Assembly: GCA_018222405.1 (NCBI GenBank)
Contig: JAAFAI010000004.1
Location: forward strand, 186,001 to 250,000
Source: Gammaproteobacteria bacterium
Lineage (GTDB): Bacteria > Pseudomonadota > Gammaproteobacteria > Enterobacterales > Alteromonadaceae
Length of the DNA: 64,000 bases
Reading direction: 5' to 3'
How positions within the stretch are numbered: position 1 is the first letter of the stretch; the number at the start of each line of letters is the position of its first letter. The notes under the pieces are model-generated. The model was given only the letters and a program-made list of their open reading frames with translations. It was not told the DNA's origin and did not search any database. Shown piece by piece: positions 58,353 to 64,000 of the stretch. The translations under genes were made by a program, and so were the position numbers.

Positions 58353-58377
58353 TGTTTTAGTATGTAATTGGTTAAGC

Positions 58378-59205
58378 TTACATCTTCATGGCCGCTTTCA
58401 CCTTATCACGGTGACTGCGACTCACTTTTAGCTCGGTATCGTTATTCAGGATCAGGTGATACTCACCGCTAATGTGACTCACCAGTTTTTTCACATAACG
58501 AATGTTAGCGATAGCTGAGCGGTGAACACGCACAAACAACTGCGGGTTTAATTCCTGCTCTAATTCTTTCATGGTTTTACGCATAATATGCATACCATCC
58601 AGGGCGTGGACGCACATGTAATCACCAGCTGCATCAATCCACTGAATATCAGATACATTGACCCGGGTAACTTCTGAGCCGTCTTTAATCGCCAATACAT
58701 CCGGGTAAGGATTCGTTTCTACGGCTTCACCACTGGCAAGCTTACGTAAAATTTCTTCGCAATCGTCGCCGGTTAATTCAGCCACCAGATTGACCAGCTT
58801 TCTGGACTGCTCATCCTGGTTCTGGGTGGCAAAGTATTCGCGAACTTTCTTAATGGCAGCACTCAGGCGTTCATCATCGGCTGGTTTCAGCAAATAATCG
58901 AGGGCGTGGACATCAAAAGCCTTAATGGCGTAGCTGTCGTAGGCGGTAACAAAGATAATCATCGGGATGGGCTGTTTCAGCTCTTTGAGCTTGTTGATTA
59001 CCTGAAAACCATTTAATCCGGGCATTTGAATATCGAGAAAGACCAGATCCGGACGATGCTGAGAAATCATACTGACTGCGTCCAGACCATTCTGACATTC
59101 AGCAACCACTTCTACATCATCGAACTTTTCCAGGCGTAAGCGTAAGCCACTGCGGGCCAGAGGCTCATCGTCGACGATAAGAGTTTTAATTTTTTGCTGA
59201 CTCAT
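58378..59205 (-). CDS. LytTR-family response regulator
   Basis: A 275-residue DNA-binding response regulator. The receiver domain has the acidic pair DDE (10-12), the phospho-acceptor Asp in FLDIQMPG (about 55) and Lys in YLLKPADD. The C-terminal LytTR domain has IDAAGDYMCVHALDG and FVRVHRSAIANIRYVKKL. It starts directly after the stop of the LytS-like kinase gene, so they form an operon. Systems of this kind often control surface or peptide functions, but no target is evident. Confidence 0.92.
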   Translation of the reverse strand: MSQQKIKTLIVDDEPLARSGLRLRLEKFDDVEVVAECQNGLDAVSMISQHRPDLVFLDIQMPGLNGFQVINKLKELKQPIPMIIFVTAYDSYAIKAFDVHALDYLLKPADDERLSAAIKKVREYFATQNQDEQSRKLVNLVAELTGDDCEEILRKLASGEAVETNPYPDVLAIKDGSEVTRVNVSDIQWIDAAGDYMCVHALDGMHIMRKTMKELEQELNPQLFVRVHRSAIANIRYVKKLVSHISGEYHLILNNDTELKVSRSHRDKVKAAMKM

Positions 59206-60303
59206 TTAAATATCCTTTACATCATAAGGAATACGAACACTAACGCGTACTCCCTGCGGTTGATTATGTTCAACCGTAAAAGCAAAATTCCGATTATACA
59301 AAGCGTGCAGGCGTTCTTTTATGTTGGGCAGACCCACACCACCGGTGCGGCTTAACTGGCCATCCAGAATATCTGCCCCCGGGCCGTTATCGGCTACATC
59401 AAGAAGCAGATCGTTACCAAATCTGCGCGCATCAATGGTGAGCTTGCCTGCATGTTCAAGCTTAGAGATAGCATGCTTGATGGCATTTTCAACGATTGGT
59501 TGCAGTATCATACTTGGAACCATAGCGTTTTCGCAATCTTCTTCGATATTCCAGACCACTTCCAGACGTTCGCCAAAACGTACTTTTTCAATTTCTAAAT
59601 ATAACCGTAATGCTTTGATTTCCTGACCTAATGCCACTTTTTTGATAGGGTCGTTATCCAGCGAGTAACGCAGGAAGTCGCTCAGTCTTGATACCATGGC
59701 CTCGGCGGTATCATTGTTCTTCATCAGGATCAGCGTCGAAATGGCGTTAAGGGTATTAAACAGGAAATGAGGATTAAGCTGGTAGCGCAGCATTTTAAGG
59801 TGCGCCTGGTGAGCCATAGTGCTGGCTTTTAACGCATTTTGCTTTTCGCGCTGCAGCATCTCAAAGTTTTTGATACCAAAATACAAGCCGCTCCAACAAC
59901 CGATCATTATCATTGAATCAATGGTATTAGTAAAATACATATACCAGGCATCGGGCCTGAAGCCGTGTTTATAGATTTCCCAATAGTTAACGTTTTTTAC
60001 TACCGCCCATAACAGTGCAACGGCATAAGACGCGGCCAGCACAGTAAGCAGCAATTTAACCGGCCCCTGATTGCGCGCCCACCGATACACGTAGCGCAGC
60101 GGGATAGTTAAAATCCAGCCAGCGTAGGAATTGAGGATAATAATGAACAGAAAAATAGGACGAACTTCATGCAAAAACGACCCAATGTAATAAACCACGG
60201 CGAATCCCGCCCACCCTGCGGTATGCAATACCCAGAATAAACGTTCGTTGTTTTCAAATAGTCGCTGCCACTTCAGCACAAAGGTACCAGATTGTTTTAT
60301 CAT
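59206..60303 (-). CDS. LytS-like sensor histidine kinase
   Basis: A 365-residue kinase with about four hydrophobic helices in the first 150 residues and a short linker. The phospho-acceptor His is in LNPHFLFNTLN (the His-kinase family 8 motif), and the ATP-binding domain has VENAIKHAIS, DVADNGPGAD and GVGLPNIKERL. It is encoded directly before its LytTR partner with no spacer. The input signal is unknown. Confidence 0.92.
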   Translation of the reverse strand: MIKQSGTFVLKWQRLFENNERLFWVLHTAGWAGFAVVYYIGSFLHEVRPIFLFIIILNSYAGWILTIPLRYVYRWARNQGPVKLLLTVLAASYAVALLWAVVKNVNYWEIYKHGFRPDAWYMYFTNTIDSMIMIGCWSGLYFGIKNFEMLQREKQNALKASTMAHQAHLKMLRYQLNPHFLFNTLNAISTLILMKNNDTAEAMVSRLSDFLRYSLDNDPIKKVALGQEIKALRLYLEIEKVRFGERLEVVWNIEEDCENAMVPSMILQPIVENAIKHAISKLEHAGKLTIDARRFGNDLLLDVADNGPGADILDGQLSRTGGVGLPNIKERLHALYNRNFAFTVEHNQPQGVRVSVRIPYDVKDI

Positions 60304-60397
60304 CTACTGCATTATACGTGTATTTGTGAGGGTGAATAATGACTTAGTCGTAATTGATTTACGATTTATCGCACTATTGGCATACCTGATGGTAACA

Positions 60398-60443
60398 GGC
60401 AATGTGGACGGTACAGTCTTTGCGCGGTAATTGCCACATTGCC
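60398..60443. repeat. Ten-base inverted repeat upstream of the lytS-like gene
   Basis: GGCAATGTGG (60398-60407) and CCACATTGCC (60434-60443) are exact inverse copies with 26 bases between. It lies after the Mpo1-like gene and before the kinase gene, so it may end one transcript or regulate the next. There is no T-run. Confidence 0.4.
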
Positions 60444-60449
60444 GGAAGG

Positions 60450-60911
60450 TTAATAACTAATATTTAAACGTTTCAGCCAGCTGCCCCATACCCAGGCAGG
60501 GCCAATCAACAGAAAACGTAAATCTGTGAAAAAAGACGGCCGCTTACCTTCAATTGCATGGCCAATAAACTGCAAAATCCACATGATGACAAATACCCCG
60601 ACACTCACCTGCCAAACCGGAACCGCTGACTGGGCGATTTGTTCAATAATCAGGAAACAGGCAATGGTAAGCAGTGTCATGGCTGCACCAATTGGTCCGG
60701 ACAGCAGGAAGTAGTAATACAGCACCGGGACAACCAGTATATGTGCAAAGTTAATCCCGTATTGTTCAATAAAGCCAGGCACTGGTATAGACCAGACCAA
60801 CCCGATTATTGAAAAGTAGATGGCCGGCACCGCCAGGTTATGAATCATCTTATTGGTTGGATTCATGTGGCTTTCTGAATATTCGTTAAACAGCCTTTCA
60901 ATGTCACGCAT
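60450..60911 (-). CDS. Mpo1-like (DUF962) membrane protein
   Basis: A 153-residue integral membrane protein of the DUF962 family, whose yeast member Mpo1 is a 2-hydroxy fatty acid dioxygenase. The conserved His residues are in MNPTNKMIHNLAVPAI and LQFIGHAIEGKRPSFF, the iron ligands of the family. It has about four helices and no signal peptide. The 2-hydroxy fatty acid role is inference from the family. Confidence 0.88.
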   Translation of the reverse strand: MRDIERLFNEYSESHMNPTNKMIHNLAVPAIYFSIIGLVWSIPVPGFIEQYGINFAHILVVPVLYYYFLLSGPIGAAMTLLTIACFLIIEQIAQSAVPVWQVSVGVFVIMWILQFIGHAIEGKRPSFFTDLRFLLIGPAWVWGSWLKRLNISY

Positions 60912-61010
60912 ACAAATTGTCCCCGTTTCCTGTCTGATACGGAATGAGGCAAGTAATTGTTTTATGGTCGCCCTCTTTCCGCCGCTGGTACAACCAGCGT
61001 AGCTTCTATC

Positions 61011-61691
61011 CTAAAGCTCAACAATAAAACGATCCAACAATTTTTTAACAATTTCTGCGTCAGCGGTAAATTGGACGCCATAAAACACTCTGGTTTGTGT
61101 GTTACTGCTATTTTTAATGATCCCTTTAATTACGTTTTCCTTGTCTTCAGCAATTTTAAGCTGAATGGTTTTACCGTTTTCCAGAATGGGGAACTCCGGG
61201 CTGGATTCCAGTACGCACCGGCATCCCTGAAATGACACATCCACAATCATACAATCGGTGCTTAAGGTTTGTTTATCATCACTGGCACTCACCCGCGCCT
61301 GGATGCCCGGCGTCCAGCGCTTGTGTTTACGCAGTGCAAGCGTCTGCAGCGATTCGGGCATAGCCACAAAGAGAATGGGTACCGGATGCGTAATGACTTT
61401 GATGACGTGGGAGCGAAACGCAATCACCTTGCCTTCCTGACCTTCCAGCACGTAGCGTAGAACCACTTCATTATCTGGCACCAGCACGTCACGCAGATAC
61501 CCCCAACGAGACTCACTGGGAACCTGAAACAACAGGCAGTTGGGCACATCGGCGCCAATATAGCTGGTTTTTACTCGTTTGGGTGCAGTGGGTGTGGAGA
61601 TTTGTAAATCCACTACACTGCCGGGCATAAGCGACTGTAAGCTATTGATATCAGCACTACTAAGCAGGATCTTTTTTTGTTTGGGCATCAT
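61011..61691 (-). CDS. PilZ-domain c-di-GMP receptor (YcgR-like)
   Basis: A 226-residue protein with an N-terminal YcgR-type domain and a C-terminal PilZ domain. The PilZ signature RxxxR is RKHKR (about residue 116-120), followed by DVSFQG, the second c-di-GMP contact, 30 residues later. YcgR-like proteins slow flagellar rotation when c-di-GMP is high. It is alone, on the strand opposite the M61 peptidase. The diguanylate cyclase at 23.9 kb is one possible source of ligand. Confidence 0.85.
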   Translation of the reverse strand: MMPKQKKILLSSADINSLQSLMPGSVVDLQISTPTAPKRVKTSYIGADVPNCLLFQVPSESRWGYLRDVLVPDNEVVLRYVLEGQEGKVIAFRSHVIKVITHPVPILFVAMPESLQTLALRKHKRWTPGIQARVSASDDKQTLSTDCMIVDVSFQGCRCVLESSPEFPILENGKTIQLKIAEDKENVIKGIIKNSSNTQTRVFYGVQFTADAEIVKKLLDRFIVEL

Positions 61692-61797
61692 TTAAAACTG
61701 AATCGCAATCACTATAGCTATATAATCATATTTTCAGTATTTAACAACTATTCATGTCCATCCTTGTTAAATCAGCATGCAAGAAGAGGTATCTCCC

Positions 61798-63579
61798 ATG
61801 GCGCCACAATCGCCCGTCCTTAAGTATTCCTTATCGGTAAACTCAGTCAGCCAGCATTTGTTTGATGTCACCTTATCCATTCCGGCTATTGATAGTGAAC
61901 ACCTCACGCTGAGCCTGCCGGGGTGGATCCCGGGCAGCTATATGGTTCGCGATTTTTCCCGCAACATCGTTAATTTTTCTGCCACCAACAGCGAAGGAAC
62001 CCCCATTGAAGTTACCCTGCTGGATAAACAACAATGGCAGTTAAACACCGGCGGCAAGGCGGTTGAAGTAGCTTATCAGGTGTATGCGTTCGATCTGTCA
62101 GTACGTAGTGCCTATATCAACGATGAGTACGCCTTTTGTAACGGTACCAGTGTTTTTGTTAGCGTCACGGGCTTTGAACACCTGCCCTGCGAACTGATGA
62201 TAAAGAGTCCGGCGAGCAAGCCCGACTGGCAAATAGAAACCACGCTGCCTCACCTTGAGGATAACCGCTTTATCAGTGCCGACTATGATGAACTCATCGA
62301 CCACCCGATATTTATTGGTGAATGCACCAGTGCCGACTTTGAGGTAGATGGCGTCACCTTTACTCTGATGTTCAGTGGCACCACAGAGTACGACATGCCC
62401 CGCCTGTGCGCCGATCTGGAAAAGGTCTGCCAGCATCATTTATCCTTGTTTGGTAAGCCCTACCCGGTTAAGCATTATTTGTTTATGACGTTGATTGCCA
62501 ATGAAGGTTATGGCGGCCTGGAGCATCGCAGCTCAACTGCCCTGTTATTCCCCCGTTTTGAACTGCCACTGGCAGGTGAGCCAGAGGAACTCAGCGACAG
62601 CTATGTTAACTTTATCAGTCTGTGTAGCCATGAGTTATTTCACACCTGGCACGTGAAGCGCATCAAACCCGATGTGATGGTGGTGCCGGACCTGAGTCAG
62701 GAAACCTACACCGACCAGCTATGGATTTACGAAGGCTTCACCAGCTTTTATGACGATGTCACCCTGGCCCGTGTAGGGGTAATCCCACCGGATCGCTATT
62801 TTAAAATCGTCGCGCAAAACCTCACCCGGCTGTACAAGAATGCCGGGCGTTTTAAGCAAAGCATTGCCGAATCGAGCTTTTATGCCTGGAATAAGTTTTA
62901 TAAACAGGACGCCGGTTCCATTAACCACATCGTCAGTTACTACAACAAAGGCGGTATCGTTGCACTGGGGCTGGATATTCTGCTGCGCGAGCGCAGTAAC
63001 AACCAGTACAACCTGGACGACCTGATGCGGTTGCTGTGGGCACAATACGGTGATGAAAGCGGCACGCCGGCCAATGTCATTGAGCAACTTTGCCGTGATG
63101 AACTTAACGTCGACGTAAAAGAATATCTTGATGCCGTGGTGTATGGCACACAGGACGTGGCGCTGGATAGCCTGCTCGAATATATTGGTGTCAGCCAGAC
63201 ATTGCAGACACCGCTTTCTTTACAAGATAAGGGCGGTGATGAAGCGGCTGGTAAAATATCGCCTCGCTATGATTTTGGGGCGGTGACCAAAGATACCGAC
63301 ACCGGTTTAATTATTCAGGCGGTTCAGGAAGACTCAGCGGCATGTCAGGCTGGTTTGCAGATAAACGATAAACTTATCGCTGCAAACGGCTACGTGTTGA
63401 ATACCAAGTTACTACAACGACTGCTCACTGTGCCTGATAACAAGCCCCTGGCGCTAAGTGTAATCAGGGACGGCCGGTTAATTAGCCTTAGCCTGCCGAG
63501 ACTCCCTGCTCAACAACAAAGCTGTGTGCTGAAAATTAACGATGAAGAAAAAGCAGTAGCATGGTTAGGGCGGCAGTAA
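61798..63579 (+). CDS. M61 family metallopeptidase with PDZ domain
   Basis: A 593-residue aminopeptidase of family M61 (glycyl aminopeptidase type). The zinc motif HExxH is HELFH in SHELFHTWHVK, and the third ligand lies in YEGFTSFYDD. GGLEHRS precedes it, and the C terminus has a PDZ domain (TGLIIQAVQEDSAACQAGL). I chose the ATG at 61798 because GAGG lies 8 bases before it; the upstream ATG at 61777 has no site. No signal peptide is visible, so the enzyme is probably cytoplasmic. Confidence 0.9.
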   Translation: MAPQSPVLKYSLSVNSVSQHLFDVTLSIPAIDSEHLTLSLPGWIPGSYMVRDFSRNIVNFSATNSEGTPIEVTLLDKQQWQLNTGGKAVEVAYQVYAFDLSVRSAYINDEYAFCNGTSVFVSVTGFEHLPCELMIKSPASKPDWQIETTLPHLEDNRFISADYDELIDHPIFIGECTSADFEVDGVTFTLMFSGTTEYDMPRLCADLEKVCQHHLSLFGKPYPVKHYLFMTLIANEGYGGLEHRSSTALLFPRFELPLAGEPEELSDSYVNFISLCSHELFHTWHVKRIKPDVMVVPDLSQETYTDQLWIYEGFTSFYDDVTLARVGVIPPDRYFKIVAQNLTRLYKNAGRFKQSIAESSFYAWNKFYKQDAGSINHIVSYYNKGGIVALGLDILLRERSNNQYNLDDLMRLLWAQYGDESGTPANVIEQLCRDELNVDVKEYLDAVVYGTQDVALDSLLEYIGVSQTLQTPLSLQDKGGDEAAGKISPRYDFGAVTKDTDTGLIIQAVQEDSAACQAGLQINDKLIAANGYVLNTKLLQRLLTVPDNKPLALSVIRDGRLISLSLPRLPAQQQSCVLKINDEEKAVAWLGRQ

Positions 63580-63590
63580 CCGCCCTGTTT
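63568..63590 (+). terminator. Terminator of the M61 gene
   Basis: GGGCGG (63568-63573) pairs with CCGCCC (63580-63585) over a CAGTAA loop, then TGTTT. The loop contains the gene's stop codon. Confidence 0.6.
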
Positions 63591-63597
63591 GAGGGAG

Positions 63598-64000
63598 CTA
63601 GCGAGGCGGCACCAGCAATGCCGGATCCAGTCGTTCACTAAACCAGTTAATACGCCAGTCCAGGTGGGGCCCGGTTGCCCTGCCCGTGGCGCCAATTTCG
63701 CCAATCTTCTGACCTTGTTGCACTGTGTCTCCGGGCTTAACCATAAGCTTGCTTAAATGCAGAAAGGTTGAGTTAACCCCAAGGCCATGGTCGATAATAA
63801 TGGTGCCGCCAGAGTAGTATAAATCCGGGTGTGCCATCGTCACTTTACCACCGGCCGGTGCAATCACCTGTGTACCGGTTGGTGCGCCAACATCCACACC
63901 GTAATGCGGGCGTTTTGGGACACCGTTAAACACTCGCTGACTACCGTAAACGCCCGTGACAGGCCCCTCGGCCGGCCAGATAAAGTCCACTGCAAAATCC
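63598..64000 (-). CDS. M23 family peptidase, C-terminal part (runs off the window)
   Basis: The last 133 codons of an M23 endopeptidase of the LytM/NlpD type, which cuts peptidoglycan crosslinks or activates amidases. The zinc ligands are visible: HYGVDVGAP, then HLSKL, and HLDWR near the end. The catalytic region GTQVIAPAGGKV and PGDTVQQGQKIGEIG is complete. The reading frame continues to the window edge upstream (DFAVDFIWP), so the start is not in view; the GTG at 63990 is internal. Confidence 0.85.
   Translation of the reverse strand, partial: DFAVDFIWPAEGPVTGVYGSQRVFNGVPKRPHYGVDVGAPTGTQVIAPAGGKVTMAHPDLYYSGGTIIIDHGLGVNSTFLHLSKLMVKPGDTVQQGQKIGEIGATGRATGPHLDWRINWFSERLDPALLVPPR

Overview
The window looks like a chromosome segment of a marine gammaproteobacterium, probably an Alteromonadaceae relative (Alteromonas, Aestuariibacter or a neighbour). 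This rests on recognisable housekeeping proteins of gammaproteobacterial type (a 324-residue CysB, TesB, RlmJ, RmuC, single-chain SdaA, class I fumarase, NudL, PfkA, TrhO) next to marine-type secreted enzymes (a GlyGly-CTERM subtilase, a PL10 pectate lyase, a vanadium-haloperoxidase-like giant protein). I see no rRNA, tRNA, CRISPR array or intact insertion sequence. The genus is inference.

Layout. 1-8.6 kb (mostly minus strand): the truncated start of a class V aminotransferase, a gap with a possible small RNA, TesB, a Ser/Thr kinase coupled to RlmJ, and a branched-chain 2-oxoacid dehydrogenase operon (E1alpha-E1beta-E2). 8.9-13.8 kb: a 1600-residue secreted subtilase ending in a GlyGly-CTERM anchor and closed by a perfect terminator. 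13.8-22.1 kb: an accessory stretch of small minus-strand genes, many encoding orphan membrane proteins, with a DUF1428 protein, histidine phosphatase, XRE-2TM regulator, tautomerase, P-loop kinase, a frameshifted alpha/beta hydrolase and an ABM-type monooxygenase. 22.2-36.9 kb: mainly core genes: SRAP/YedK, a UbiA-family prenyltransferase, a diguanylate cyclase, RmuC, fumarase, PabB-NudL, SdaA, pectate lyase, CysB, a soluble histidine kinase with a membrane coiled-coil partner, and a Tat-exported sugar isomerase-like lipoprotein.

36.9-41.2 kb: a GlcG-like protein, a LysR regulator divergent from a 3-oxoacid CoA-transferase pair (ScoAB), and a DEAD-box helicase. 41.3-46.6 kb: a 1789-residue secreted protein joining DNRLRE domains, a vanadium haloperoxidase-like core with all three vanadate-binding motifs, Ig-like domains, FG-GAP repeats and an ASPIC/UnbV end. 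It is preceded by a 776-bp leader with a consensus-like promoter. 47.4-54.4 kb: an EF-hand protein, TrhO, a receiver-TPR protein, small lipoproteins, a DMT transporter and PfkA.

54.4-58.4 kb is the most unusual part. Between PfkA and a LytS/LytTR system lies about 4 kb of foreign-looking DNA. It holds a 493-residue AFG1/ZapE-family ATPase that resembles eukaryotic (mitochondrial, possibly stramenopile) AFG1 more than gammaproteobacterial ZapE. It also holds a methyltransferase gene ending in a recognisable 56-bp integron attC site, followed 19 bases later by a small membrane-protein gene. The rest (58.4-64 kb) is ordinary: the LytS/LytTR pair, an Mpo1-like protein, a PilZ protein, an M61 peptidase and the C-terminal part of an M23 peptidase cut by the window edge.

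How the genes work together. The bkd operon, fumarase, SdaA and ScoAB feed amino-acid and ketone-body carbon into central metabolism. The subtilase, pectate lyase and haloperoxidase-like protein are secreted or surface enzymes suited to particle- or algae-associated life. The diguanylate cyclase, PilZ protein, receiver-TPR protein and LytS/LytTR pair are signalling parts. Functions come from recognised motifs; no database search was possible.
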